Below the pieces are notes generated by a model. It saw only the letters and a program-made list of their open reading frames with translations, searched no databases and was not told the DNA's origin. From positions 124,001 through 188,000 of the forward strand of contig NZ_JBFEFG010000259.1 in assembly GCF_040718835.1 (NCBI RefSeq): a stretch of DNA of 64,000 nt, given 5' to 3'. This DNA is from Bremerella sp. JC817. Its GTDB lineage: Bacteria; Planctomycetota; Planctomycetia; Pirellulales; Pirellulaceae. This document shows positions 1 to 8,366 of this stretch, piece after piece; within the stretch, counting starts at the first letter, position 1; each line of letters opens with the position of its first letter. The translations under genes and the position numbers were made by a program.

Positions 1-683
1 CGACGGACGACATGCTGAAAGAAACGAGCGGACCTGCGGCCGATATCGATTTCCGCACGGTTGTCGCGAACCGATACGGCGAACGCCGCGTGACGCCAGG
101 CTATATGAAGTCGTTGGCGGAGGATGGCTATCGCACCTATCACGATGTCCGTGATCTCACCTTCTTGAATTGCACCGCCAAGCATATGCGGGGCGGGTTC
201 GAACTGCGAACCGAAGGGGGCGGCGTCCAGATTCAAGGCTGCCAGACCATCGAATGCGAACGAGGTTACTGGGTTGGCAATGGCGCGACGGTGCTCGAAA
301 GCAGCGGCGACGCGAAGTATGGTCCGCTGCTATTCGTCGAAGGCAAACGAGCCAATGTCCATGTTCAGCTTTCGCCTGATAGCTCGAAATACCATGTCCA
401 CGCGATCGCCGTGATCTGGGGCGAAGAGCACCAGGTGCATATCTCGCCGGCCGACCTGCTCGAGTCGCGAGAAGTCGCCACGCCAATCTTGCTGGGGTAC
501 GGGGCTCCGGCCGCAGGCGAAGGGATGGCCGAGATCAAACCTCGGCGAGCGAACCGCGTGGTCTTGGATAACGAGACCAAGATGCCGGTCGAAATCAGCC
601 ACGAAGCGATCCGCTGCCAGGTGACCAGCGAGGGGGAAATAAAGCGGAACGACGGAAAAGATACCCAAATAACCCGCGAATAA
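1..683 (+). CDS. C-terminal part of a probable right-handed beta-helix protein (5' truncated)
   Basis: The frame is open to the left edge of the window, so only the last ~226 codons are present; the first ATG (position 12) is probably internal. The N-terminal part of the visible protein (LTFLNCTAKHMRGGFEL followed by similar turns) has the short, regular, N/C/G-rich strand pattern of parallel beta-helix (pectate-lyase-like) repeats, and the remainder is mixed polar sequence ending in a charged tail. Nothing identifies a catalytic residue. I infer a secreted or surface beta-helix protein; the family and substrate are unknown. The next gene is on the same strand ~160 bp away and is unrelated in type. 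Confidence 0.65.
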   Translation, partial: TDDMLKETSGPAADIDFRTVVANRYGERRVTPGYMKSLAEDGYRTYHDVRDLTFLNCTAKHMRGGFELRTEGGGVQIQGCQTIECERGYWVGNGATVLESSGDAKYGPLLFVEGKRANVHVQLSPDSSKYHVHAIAVIWGEEHQVHISPADLLESREVATPILLGYGAPAAGEGMAEIKPRRANRVVLDNETKMPVEISHEAIRCQVTSEGEIKRNDGKDTQITRE

Positions 684-841
684 TCACCCCCCGGAAGAAT
701 CCCACCCACAAGAGCTAACAATTGCGGCGAAACCGCAATTTTGGTGATTCCAAAGCTGCGAACTGTTTGTTAAATTCCACGCGTCTAGTGATCTTCGGAG
801 TACCCAGTCGTGCTCCCTACCATTGGAATTTAGGCCAGCAA

Positions 842-1321
842 ATGACAATGCAGCATCCCGCCAAGATTGTGCCCAAAGGGCATGGACCCGCAATCGGCGT
901 TCTGGGCGATCGCTACCGCGTGTTAGTGACCGGTGAAGAGACCGGCGGCCAGTACGCGATGGTGGAAGCAGTGATTCCACCCGGCGGCGGTCCACCACCG
1001 CACGTTCATAGCCGCGAAGAAGAGGGCTTCTACATGCTGGAAGGAGAAGTCACCTTCGTGATCGACGACCAAAAGATCGTGGCCGGACCTGGCACGTTCT
1101 TGAACCTGCCAATCGGCAGTCTGCACTACTTCACCAACCGCACCGAGCAACCAGCGCGGATGATCTTCACGATGGCCCCGGCCGGCCTGGAACAGTTGTT
1201 CCTGGAACTTGGCAGCCCGTTGATGGACGGTGAAATGCCCGCGATCCCCACCGAAGCCGAGATTCTCCGAGTCATCCAAGCCTGCCCCCGCTACGGCATC
1301 GAAATCGTCCCGCCCAGCTAG
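842..1321 (+). CDS. Cupin-domain protein
   Basis: A 159-residue single-domain cupin. The first cupin motif is visible as PPHVHSREEEGFYMLEGE (around residues 55-72: H.H, then E as metal ligands) and the second as PIGSLHYFTNRTEQPARM, with the usual P.G..H. Such proteins bind a metal ion and act as small dioxygenases, isomerases or binding proteins; the substrate cannot be told from sequence. I start at the ATG at 842 because the homologous part begins there; the frame stays open upstream to 722 but that stretch does not look coding. A second ATG lies 6 bp downstream. No obvious operon partner. Confidence 0.85.
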   Translation: MTMQHPAKIVPKGHGPAIGVLGDRYRVLVTGEETGGQYAMVEAVIPPGGGPPPHVHSREEEGFYMLEGEVTFVIDDQKIVAGPGTFLNLPIGSLHYFTNRTEQPARMIFTMAPAGLEQLFLELGSPLMDGEMPAIPTEAEILRVIQACPRYGIEIVPPS

Positions 1322-2211
1322 TGGCGGTTGATGGGCAGATGCCTCTTGCCGGTAGCCAAGATAAGGAGCTCTTTCCTTCGCTCTAGCCATCCGGTTCTCT
1401 TTCGACGAGCGCGGCTGTTGGCTGCTTGTGCGGGCGTCTCTTCATTCCGCGAACGCCTTCTTCAACAACGCCGAAACGACGTGACGCGTTGTTGAAAATC
1501 ATCCGTGCTTAGCCGTCAACCAATTCACGATGTAAGTCGACGTTTTCCGCGAGAAAATAAGGCATCCCAGGACCAACCTTGTCCCTCTCGTGCGTGGTTA
1601 AATGGGAGGCTACAAGATGCTCTTGTGCGTTGAGAAGTGCACAGAATTACAGTACACTCAGTGTACTTCTGATGAGTCGCCAAGCCCGATCTGGTGATCG
1701 GCCGGTCGGCATCGAAACCGTGGACGATGCCCTTTCTTTTTTCAGCCTTTCGGCTTCGCGCGCTGCTCCTGCTTTTTGCCGTTTCGAGGCATTTCTGTGG
1801 GGATGCTGCGCGCCTGTGGGATATCGGGAACGGCCACCGTCACGTGGTCGATCTTCAGGGACGAACAACCAAGACTGGCAGTCGGCGAATCGGCGATCGA
1901 GGGCACAACCAGGATGATGGCGAGCGAAGGTTTCAGGCAGCGTTGGATGGTGATTGGGATCGAAAACAACCACGCCGATCAAGCAGCGAGCGTGCTTTTG
2001 AGCGACGTCTCGGAACGGGTTGCCCGCAATTATGCTCGGGGGTTCAACCAGGCCGGCAACAGGGCAGGGGAGCGGGAAGTTACGGCGGTGGTCTGCCGCT
2101 GTCCCTGACTGATGCCGGGCCGAACTCGCCGGTGGGGTACCTTTTCGCAGGCACGCTTACGGTTTAACCTCTTAGATCCGGACTGTGTTGCTTATGGAAA
2201 GGTAATTGGGA
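1322..2211. other. 890-bp stretch without a confident gene
   Basis: Several overlapping frames of 75-157 codons are open on both strands between 1579 and 2167, but none has a convincing ribosome site, family resemblance or domain pattern. One plus-strand frame starting near 1731 has a hydrophobic signal-like start (MPFLFSAFRLRALLLLF), and a TTG-started minus frame (1742-1969) ends in a lysine-rich tail; either could be a decayed or lineage-specific small gene. The only sharp signal is the dyad at 1651-1667. Confidence 0.5.
1651..1667. promoter_or_regulatory. Perfect 7-bp dyad, possible operator
   Basis: AGTACAC-TCA-GTGTACT is a perfect inverted repeat with a 3-bp spacer. It is not followed by a T-run and is too short for a transcription terminator, so a binding site for a dimeric helix-turn-helix repressor is more likely. 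The TACA/TGTA half-sites recall BlaI/CopY-type operators but the spacing is not diagnostic. No clear target gene lies beside it. Confidence 0.3.
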
Positions 2212-3138
2212 ATGGCCAATTTTTCGGATCGTCTTCGCGACGCGATCGTACGCACTGCTGCCCCAGTGGTAGTTGGCTTGGATCCTCGGTTTGAATCGCT
2301 CCCCCAGAACTTGCTCGGCGAACATCGTGGGACGCACGATCCCAAGGTAAAGGCGGGTTTGTACCTGGTCTTCTGCCGCGAAGTGATCGATGCGGTATGC
2401 GAGCACGTGCCTGCTGTGAAACCGCAGTCCGCCTTCTTTGAAGAGCTGGGCCCGGCCGGCATGATCGTCTTGGCCGAAGTGATTCAGTACGCTCGCGAAA
2501 AAGGCCTCCTGGTCATTCTCGACGCCAAGCGAAACGACATCGGCTCGACCGCGACCGCCTATGCCAAGGGGATGCTCGGGGCGAACAGCCCATGGCAGGC
2601 CGATTGCTTGACGATCAGTCCTTACCTGGGCGATGACAGCCTGACGCCCTTCGTCGAAACGGCCACCCAGAACGACGCCGGTTTGTTTTGCCTGGTGAAG
2701 ACCTCGAACCCAGGCGGCAAGATGCTGCAAGACCTGGTCGTCGATGGCCAGCCGATCTATCGCCATGTCGGTGCTTATGTCGAAAGCCTCGCCAAGCAGA
2801 CCATCGGCGAGTGCGGCCTGGGTGCGGTTGGCGCTGTGGTGGGTGCGACCTATCCCGAGCAACTCAAAGAACTGCGCGAAGCGATGCCGAGCACCTGGTT
2901 CCTGGTGCCGGGCTATGGCAGCCAAGGGGGCGGGGCAAAGGATGTCGCCGGCGGTTTCAACGAAGCGGGCCTCGGTTCGATCGTCAACAATTCGCGGGGC
3001 ATCATCTTCGCCTACTCGCGCGAACCATTTGCCTCGAAGTATCAGCCCAACCATTGGCAACGAGCCGTCGAAGACGCCACCCTGGAAATGATCGCCGACC
3101 TGCAAGCCGAGACCACCGCCGGCAAATTGACGGCGTAA
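2212..3138 (+). CDS. pyrF: Orotidine 5'-phosphate decarboxylase (long, type 2 form)
   Basis: A 308-residue protein that decarboxylates OMP to UMP, the last step of de novo pyrimidine synthesis. The catalytic D-x-K-x-x-D signature is intact as DAKRNDIGSTA (D104, K106, D109). The length and the N-terminal extension (VVGLDPRFESLP) fit the longer subfamily found in mycobacteria and planctomycetes rather than the ~230-residue E. coli form. A TTG six bases upstream is also in frame, but the ATG at 2212 has a purine-rich ribosome site (GGAAAGG, 2197-2203) at good spacing and gives the usual MANFSDRL start. Stands alone between a gene-poor stretch and a broken transposase. Confidence 0.96.
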   Translation: MANFSDRLRDAIVRTAAPVVVGLDPRFESLPQNLLGEHRGTHDPKVKAGLYLVFCREVIDAVCEHVPAVKPQSAFFEELGPAGMIVLAEVIQYAREKGLLVILDAKRNDIGSTATAYAKGMLGANSPWQADCLTISPYLGDDSLTPFVETATQNDAGLFCLVKTSNPGGKMLQDLVVDGQPIYRHVGAYVESLAKQTIGECGLGAVGAVVGATYPEQLKELREAMPSTWFLVPGYGSQGGGAKDVAGGFNEAGLGSIVNNSRGIIFAYSREPFASKYQPNHWQRAVEDATLEMIADLQAETTAGKLTA

Positions 3139-3173
3139 GTTCGGAGCGGGCAGGCTTCGGTGATCAGAGCGAT

Positions 3174-3197
3174 GCGTAGGGTGCGTCTTGACGCACC
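3174..3197 (+). repeat. REP-like palindrome, left copy
   Basis: A 24-bp unit made of GCGTAG followed by the near-perfect dyad GGTGCGTC-TT-GACGCACC. An inverted copy differing at one base lies at 3938-3961, on the other side of the transposase remnant. This is the arrangement of a REP/RAYT unit. Confidence 0.8.
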
Positions 3198-3226
3198 TTT
3201 GCCCTGCCAGACAACGTTCCTTTAGC

Positions 3227-3793
3227 TCACTCGAGCGTGCCAAATTCGCCTGGGAACAACGGCTCAAGCCTTGCCCAGTCGTCCGGATATTCCGCAAGTC
3301 GAACAAATCGATGGAAGGAAGACCACGGCCAATCGCAAACTTGAGTGACCAGTCCATGCTTGAGCGGATTGACATGAATGTAGTCCGCCAAGCGTTTCAC
3401 GTCCTCCGAGCTGCGGCACGTGTGCTCGTGGAATCGCCGTTGCCAGACGGCACGTTCGCCCCGGATTTAGCGTGAGTTCGATTTCTCTGCCTCGCGCCCA
3501 CCGCCGGAAATCCACCGACGAGTAAATTCCGTTTTGATATGACGCCATCGCGTGGAATAGTCGGCGTCGCCAAGCGGCAATTCCCAAATCGTGTGGAGAT
3601 GATCCGGCAGCAACACGATCGCCAAGACCTCGAAAGGTCGCGAGTGCCGGGCCACGCTGAACGCTTCACGCAAACATCTACGCCCCAGCCTGGTTGTCAG
3701 GATGGGGCGACGGTTCGCCGTGACTAGCGTGAAGAAGTAAGTTGCCCCATGCCGCGATCTGAGATAATTGGCCAACGTCGATCTCTCCTCCAA
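3227..3793 (-). pseudogene. REP-associated tyrosine (Y1/HUH) transposase with an in-frame TAA
   Basis: Reading down from the ATG at 3793 gives an IS200-like RAYT protein of 188 codons. The HUH motif is visible as LPDHLHTIW, and the tyrosine region as ADYIHVNPLKHGLV, followed by the WPWSSFHRF segment typical of the family. A single TAA at 3467-3469 splits it into a 108-codon N-terminal part and a 79-codon C-terminal part in the same frame; the reading resumes perfectly (GERAVWQRRFHEHT). RAYTs cut and move REP palindromes rather than themselves, and two such palindromes flank this copy. One nonsense change with otherwise intact sequence suggests recent inactivation; stop readthrough or a sequencing error are alternatives. 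Confidence 0.88.
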
Positions 3794-3937
3794 GTCTTGA
3801 GGACCACGAACCTATCTTTCGGTTCAGCGCCGCTTGGCATGCCATGCTACCGGAGAGACAGGGAGGCCCCCAAGGATTTCTTGCGGCGATCATTTGGTGG
3901 CGACAGCCATCACATAGCGAGCTTCTGAGCAGGGCTC

Positions 3938-3961
3938 GGTGCGTCGAGACGCACCCTACGC
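3938..3961 (-). repeat. REP-like palindrome, right copy (inverted)
   Basis: Reverse complement of the 3174-3197 unit with one change in the loop (GGTGCGTC-GA-GACGCACC then CTACGC). It lies ~145 bp upstream of the transposase start codon, completing a symmetric REP-RAYT-REP unit. Confidence 0.8.
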
Positions 3962-4074
3962 AATGGCGAGTTGACTCAATGGAGGAACCGGCTTCGCGCA
4001 ATTTCGGCATGAATGTTGCTACTTCAGATTCGGTCCCAGGCCACTTCCGATCTGGGCGAGAAGGAACCAGCACT

Positions 4075-4884
4075 ATGTCGTTGAATCAACAATTCGATGC
4101 TGAAATGCGCGATCGCCTTAGTTCTCCCCAGGAGATCGAATCGTCGACCTGGCTGAAAACATGGGGTCTACGGGTCGCTTTGGCAGGTGGCCTGGCGGTG
4201 TTGATTGGGGCTTTGGCCTGGGCCTATCACGACTATTTGACGCTCGACTTTCTTGCCAGCCAAGAGGCCAACCTGAGGGATTTCCAATCAAACAATCCTT
4301 TGCTGCTGTATGGGATTGTCTTTCTGATTTACACACTTGCGTTTGCCGTTGGTATTCCGCTCGGGGCGGCACTCACGATCATCGTGGGTTGGTTCTTCGA
4401 CTTTGTCCCGGCGTTGATGCTGGCCAGTTTCGGCTCAACCGCCGGTGGTTTGCTGGCGTTTTTGAATAGTCGTTATTTCTTCCGCCGTCGATTTGAAAAA
4501 TGGCTGGGAGCAACACTCGAGAAGTTCGATGAGCAGTTGAAAGACAATGCCGCGTTTTATTTGTTCATCACTCGACTGATCCCCCAGATTCCGTTCGTGT
4601 TGGTCAATCTGCTGATGGGATTGTCGCCAATCAGCTTGAAAACCTTCTGGTGGGTGAGCCAGGTTTCGATGTTGCCGGCACTGATCGTCTTCATCTGGAT
4701 TGGCAGGTCGCTGCCGAACCTGCAAACGATTGCCGACGATGGTGTCTCGTCGGTGTTGTCGTGGCAGTTGATGGTCGGTCTGGCGGCAATGGGTGTCATT
4801 CCGCTGCTGATCCGCTTGGGGCTGAACTGGTACGATGCCCATAAGTCGACGCCTGAGGAAGCTGGCGAAGCGCAAGCCGCTTAA
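4075..4884 (+). CDS. TVP38/TMEM64-family (VTT domain) membrane protein
   Basis: A 269-residue integral membrane protein. A first membrane helix (about residues 27-48) precedes the family core: a hydrophobic hairpin with GIPLGAALTIIVGWFFDF, then the GSTAGGLLAFLNSRYFFRRRFEKWLG segment and the FITRLIPQIPFVLVNLLMGL motif, which matches the F.R..P..PF..vN...g..... signature of SNARE-associated/DedA-like proteins. These act in membrane lipid transport or homeostasis; the exact cargo is unknown. The ATG at 4075 follows an AAGGAA ribosome site; an upstream frame open to 3844 crosses the REP repeat and is not credible. The C-terminus is Glu/Ala rich and probably cytoplasmic. Confidence 0.88.
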   Translation: MSLNQQFDAEMRDRLSSPQEIESSTWLKTWGLRVALAGGLAVLIGALAWAYHDYLTLDFLASQEANLRDFQSNNPLLLYGIVFLIYTLAFAVGIPLGAALTIIVGWFFDFVPALMLASFGSTAGGLLAFLNSRYFFRRRFEKWLGATLEKFDEQLKDNAAFYLFITRLIPQIPFVLVNLLMGLSPISLKTFWWVSQVSMLPALIVFIWIGRSLPNLQTIADDGVSSVLSWQLMVGLAAMGVIPLLIRLGLNWYDAHKSTPEEAGEAQAA

Positions 4885-4891
4885 CCTGGAA

Positions 4892-5239
4892 CTAGGTTCC
4901 CGTTACTTTCTCTTGAGCCAGCTCGATCGCTTCGATCCAGCTCTCGCGCTGCATCACCACAAACCTCGCCGTCGCCCCTTCGCTCGTCTGCACCTCGATT
5001 GAATTGGGAAACAGCGGAATCAGGTTCAGGAACCTGGTCCAGCATTTGGCCACACTGCTGACCTCGGCCAGCTCAAGCTCCGTCGCACCGGTCTGGACAT
5101 TGAAACGATGGCTTTCAAAGACGATCCGCTCCGTCGTGAGCGTCAACTGGCCCCCCACCGTTTCAACACCGCGCTGCATATTGGCCGGGCCTTCTTTCAT
5201 GATCGCCTCGTCAGCACGCAGGGGCGTGTTCATCGGCAT
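4892..5239 (-). CDS. Small GRAM/PH-like domain protein
   Basis: A 115-residue soluble protein. The stretch ETVGGQLTLTTERIVFESH is a good match to the start of a GRAM domain (G.L.lT..rl.F.p), followed by alternating strands and a terminal amphipathic helix (ESWIEAIELAQEKV). GRAM/PH-like domains bind lipids or protein partners, usually at a membrane. Convergent with the TVP38-type gene, leaving only 7 bp between stops. A second ATG two codons later (5233) is an equally plausible start. Confidence 0.75.
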   Translation of the reverse strand: MPMNTPLRADEAIMKEGPANMQRGVETVGGQLTLTTERIVFESHRFNVQTGATELELAEVSSVAKCWTRFLNLIPLFPNSIEVQTSEGATARFVVMQRESWIEAIELAQEKVTGT

Positions 5240-5482
5240 CCTCGCTTCGCGACCGGTTCGTTCTTCTGGAAGTCAGTGTACCGGGGTCTTTCTGGAATTG
5301 CGAAAACCGGAGAGACGCGTTGAACGTTCCGTTGTGGTCGCATGGTCGATTTTCACAAGACGATCGGCAATAACCAGAAATCCGCTGCGAATACCCGGTT
5401 AGCGACCGCAGGCTTCCGCTTGTTTCCCGCACCACCCCTTTGACAAGGTGGCAGGCGAAAGTTAACCTTAGTCGTTTTCCCA

Positions 5483-5591
5483 AACTGCCTTAGAGCGACC
5501 CTCGCAAGGGGAAATTCGGCAACCTGGTCAGGCCTTAATTGGAGCAGCCACACCCGGAGGACTCTTGTGCGGGGGTCACTCCAAGGCAGTT
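5483..5591 (+). repeat. 109-bp inverted-repeat element, copy 1
   Basis: The ends are imperfect inverted repeats: AACTGCCTTAGAGCGACCC at the left against the complement of the right end, AACTGCCTTGGAGTGACCC; the pairing extends outward to about 5474 and 5602 (GTTTTCCCA / GTTTTTGCC). The centre holds CAAGGGGAA, CCTGGTCA and GGAGCAGCCA. It is a strong potential hairpin and has a second copy 24 bp downstream. It looks like a non-coding MITE-like repeat or a structured RNA motif. Confidence 0.7.
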
Positions 5592-5614
5592 GGGCAAAAA
5601 CAAAGAACGCGACG

Positions 5615-5722
5615 ACTGCCTTCGAGCTGTCCTCGCAAGGGGAAGTTTGGTTACCTGGTCAAGGCCTTAACTGGAGCAGCCAAAACTTGGCAGCCCTTGT
5701 GCGGGGGCTGCTCGAAGGCAGT
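5615..5722 (+). repeat. 108-bp inverted-repeat element, copy 2
   Basis: Direct repeat of 5483-5591 at about 80% identity by eye, with the same terminal inverted repeats (ACTGCCTTCGAGC...GCTCGAAGGCAGT, here near perfect) and the same internal blocks. Changes in one arm are often matched in the other arm of the same copy, as expected if base pairing is conserved. Ends ~175 bp before dnaX, so it may fold in the dnaX leader if transcription starts upstream. Confidence 0.7.
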
Positions 5723-5896
5723 TCGCGGAACGCCGCGAGGCTCATTTGCTGAGGCCTCCCACGGTTGATTCCGCCGCCAAGGTGCGTCAAACTGCATCGA
5801 CTGCCGAACTGATCGGCTTGTACGCACGCACCTGCGAGACCGAAACTCTTTTCTTCGGTTCTTCGCCTCACTTCCTTTGCCGGTTTTAGAGGGATC

Positions 5897-7756
5897 GTGG
5901 CTGAGCAAAATACTCCTCCCGATTATCTGGTCGTTGCCCGTCGATACCGGCCCCAATCGTTTGACGAACTGGTGGGCCAACAACGTGTCGCCACGGCCTT
6001 AGGCAACGCGATCGCACGTAATCGCGTCGGCCACGCGTACCTGTTCACTGGTGCTCGCGGGGTGGGGAAGACTTCGTCGGCGCGTATCTTCGCCAAAGCG
6101 CTCAACTGCGTCACCGGCCCCACCGCCAGTCCGTGCAACGTCTGCGAGATCTGCCAGAGCGTGACCGCCGGCGAAGATGTCGACGTGCTGGAAATCGACG
6201 GTGCCTCGAATCGCGGTATCGAAGAAATCCGCCAGCTGCGAGCCAACATCAACGTTCGCCCGAGCCGCGCCCGCTTCAAGATCTACATCATCGACGAAGT
6301 CCACATGTTCACCAAGGAAGCGTTCAATGCGCTGCTGAAAACCTTGGAAGAACCACCGGACCACGCCAAGTTCATCTTCTGCACGACCGATCCAGAAAAG
6401 ATCCCGATCACGGTACTGTCGCGCTGCCAGCGTTTCGATTTCGGCGGTATTTTGCCGGATGATATCGTTGGCCGCTTGCGTCACATCGTCGACACCGAAA
6501 ATGTGCCCGCCGCGGACGAAGCGTTGAAACTGATTGCCCGCCGGGCGAATGGTTCGATGCGTGATAGCCAGTCGCTGCTGGAACAAATCCTGGCGTTTGG
6601 CGATTCGGAAATCACCGTCGAGTCGGTTCATCGCCTGCTGGGAACCGCCGACAATCAGCAGGTCGTCGACCTCGCGCGGCAGATCCTGGCGGCCGATACC
6701 GGGGCCGCTTTGCAAACTGTCCATGCTGTCTTTACCGAAGGGGTCGATCCAGGGCAACTTCTTGAGCAACTGCTCCGATTATTCCGCGACCTGATGGTGC
6801 TGGGCTCAGGCGGATCTCCGGATCTGCTGCAGACTATCTCGCCCGGCAGTGTCGAAGAAGCCCAAGTCATGGCGGCCCAAGCCGGCGTCGCCAAGTTGCT
6901 GGCAGGCGTGAGCTGTCTCGACGAAACGTTGGTCAAGCTGCACCGCAGTACCTATGGCCAGGTGCTAACCGAAGCGGCCGTCGTTCGCCTTTGCCAGTTG
7001 GAAGACCTCGAGAGCCTCGGCGCGCTGATCGCGACACTCAAAGAAGGTGGTTTGCCGGCGAAAGCCCCTTCGATTGGGCAGATTCCGGCTCAAAAAAAAA
7101 CGGCTGAACGCCCCGTAGAACCAGCGCCGGCGCCCCCCACGATCCCGATTCGTCCTGCCATGCCGGCATCACCTCCACCGGCCCCGACCAGCCACCAAGC
7201 GCCGCCAGCCAACGTGGCACGGCCGGTCGAGCCTGCTCGGCCAGAGCCGACCGTGGCGGAACCATCGCGGCCGATGCCTGATCCTTCAGAAGCTGCCCCG
7301 CACGAAGTAGCGCCCTCGAATATCGCCCCCCCCAGACTTACCATAACGGAGCAAAACGTCCGTTCGGTTTGGCGTAAAGTGGTGGAAGAGCTACCCGGTC
7401 TTACCGGTGATTTCGCTCAACAATCGCACGCAGTAGCAATTTCTGGGCCAAAGCGGCTAGTCGTTGATTTTTTCTCGACGTATAATTCGGCTGTTGAAGC
7501 TTTGAAGCGGCCGAAGAGTCAGGAATTGCTCGACCGAGCATTTCAGAACGTATGCGGCGACACCTTTACGCTGGAATTCCGTATTACGGAAGATCCCAAT
7601 TCCAAGGGAAGACAGCCAACGATGTCGCCCGAGCGATCGGCCCAGGAAGGCCGTCTAAGAGCTCGACAATTGGCAGAACAGGTCCCGCTCGTCCAACGGG
7701 CGATGGAACTGTTTGATGCGGAGGTGATTGGGGTCCGCGAACCGGACGGCTCGTAA
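5897..7756 (+). CDS. dnaX: DNA polymerase III subunit gamma/tau
   Basis: A 619-residue clamp-loader ATPase. Walker A is GARGVGKTS (residues 52-60), the zinc module has C71, C80, C83 and C86, Walker B is IIDEVH (131-136) and the sensor/arginine-finger region is TTDPEKIPITVLSRCQRF (163-180). After ~380 residues comes a Pro/Ala-rich linker (residues ~400-480) and a tau-like C-terminal domain. Start is GTG at 5897 after an AGAGGGA site. Residues 399-401 are encoded by C followed by nine A residues, a candidate slippage site that would yield a ~403-residue gamma form (see separate entry). Heads the dnaX-ybaB-recR cluster, the common bacterial arrangement. Confidence 0.97.
   Translation: MAEQNTPPDYLVVARRYRPQSFDELVGQQRVATALGNAIARNRVGHAYLFTGARGVGKTSSARIFAKALNCVTGPTASPCNVCEICQSVTAGEDVDVLEIDGASNRGIEEIRQLRANINVRPSRARFKIYIIDEVHMFTKEAFNALLKTLEEPPDHAKFIFCTTDPEKIPITVLSRCQRFDFGGILPDDIVGRLRHIVDTENVPAADEALKLIARRANGSMRDSQSLLEQILAFGDSEITVESVHRLLGTADNQQVVDLARQILAADTGAALQTVHAVFTEGVDPGQLLEQLLRLFRDLMVLGSGGSPDLLQTISPGSVEEAQVMAAQAGVAKLLAGVSCLDETLVKLHRSTYGQVLTEAAVVRLCQLEDLESLGALIATLKEGGLPAKAPSIGQIPAQKKTAERPVEPAPAPPTIPIRPAMPASPPPAPTSHQAPPANVARPVEPARPEPTVAEPSRPMPDPSEAAPHEVAPSNIAPPRLTITEQNVRSVWRKVVEELPGLTGDFAQQSHAVAISGPKRLVVDFFSTYNSAVEALKRPKSQELLDRAFQNVCGDTFTLEFRITEDPNSKGRQPTMSPERSAQEGRLRARQLAEQVPLVQRAMELFDAEVIGVREPDGS
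7092..7100 (+). promoter_or_regulatory. A9 slippery run in dnaX, candidate gamma/tau switch
   Basis: In frame this reads CAA AAA AAA ACG (Q K K T). If one extra A is inserted, or the ribosome slips -1, the reading becomes CAA AAA AAA AAC GGC TGA, so translation stops after only two new codons, at 7105-7107. Loss of one A reaches TAG after five codons. The position, at the boundary between the ATPase/collar region and the Pro-rich linker, is where gamma ends in E. coli and Thermus; Thermus dnaX uses an A9 run by transcriptional slippage. Confidence 0.6.
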
Positions 7757-7912
7757 CGAGGCGAACGGTTGCACTGGCAAGCCAGGGCAGCATTCAGCGG
7801 CTACCAAAGTCCCCTTCGATCGACTGGGAAGGCCTCGCCTTTGGTCTAGTCTGACCTAGACTTGTCCAGGTATTTAATTGCCAGTTGATTCCTCGCATAC
7901 AAGGAGTTTTCC

Positions 7913-8269
7913 GTGTTCAAAAGTCTCAGTGGTCTCGCCGGACTGTCTGGCATGATGCAGCAAGCCCAACAAGTGGGCGAGCAAATGAAAACCATGCAGG
8001 AAGAACTGCGTAATGCACGTGTGAAGGGTTCTGCCGGCGGTGGTTTGATCGAAGCGATCTGCACCGGACATGGCGAACTCGTATCGGTCACCATCGATCC
8101 CAAGTTGATCACCGATGGCGACAAAGACCTGATCGAAGAACTGATTCCACAGGCCGTCCGCGAAGCCCAAGCCAAGGGCAAAGAGCTGCACCAGGAAATG
8201 ATGCAGTCGGTAACCAGCGGCTTCAACGTGCCTGGTCTGGATCAGGCCTTAAGCCAATTCGGCCAGTAA
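7913..8269 (+). CDS. ybaB: YbaB/EbfC family nucleoid-associated protein
   Basis: A 118-residue small DNA-binding protein. The family core is evident: a long N-terminal helix (MMQQAQQVGEQMKTMQEEL), then the strand segment VKGSAGGGLIEAICTGHGELVSVTIDP and a C-terminal helix with DLIEELIPQAVREAQAKGKEL. YbaB dimers bind DNA and are nearly always encoded between dnaX and recR, as here. The GTG start at 7913 follows a perfect AAGGAG (7901-7906). The Met/Gln-rich start and the C-terminal ~20 residues (FNVPGLDQAL) are typical variable ends. Confidence 0.95.
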   Translation: MFKSLSGLAGLSGMMQQAQQVGEQMKTMQEELRNARVKGSAGGGLIEAICTGHGELVSVTIDPKLITDGDKDLIEELIPQAVREAQAKGKELHQEMMQSVTSGFNVPGLDQALSQFGQ

Positions 8270-8366
8270 AGCACGATGCAAAACAAACGGCGATTGCCCG
8301 AGGCGATCGCCGGTGGTTAGCCAGCCCAAATAGCAAACCCCACAACAACCAGAAGGAGCGAACCGA

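Noticed and set aside
1579..2167. Overlapping frames on both strands in the cupin-pyrF interval
   Set aside because: No convincing start site, motif or codon pattern; at most a decayed gene. Mentioned as a gene-poor region only.
2164..3375. 403-codon open frame on the minus strand opposite pyrF
   Set aside because: Mirror of a high-GC gene; the plus strand has the complete catalytic motif of PyrF, and the antisense translation has no family resemblance and runs through the REP palindrome.
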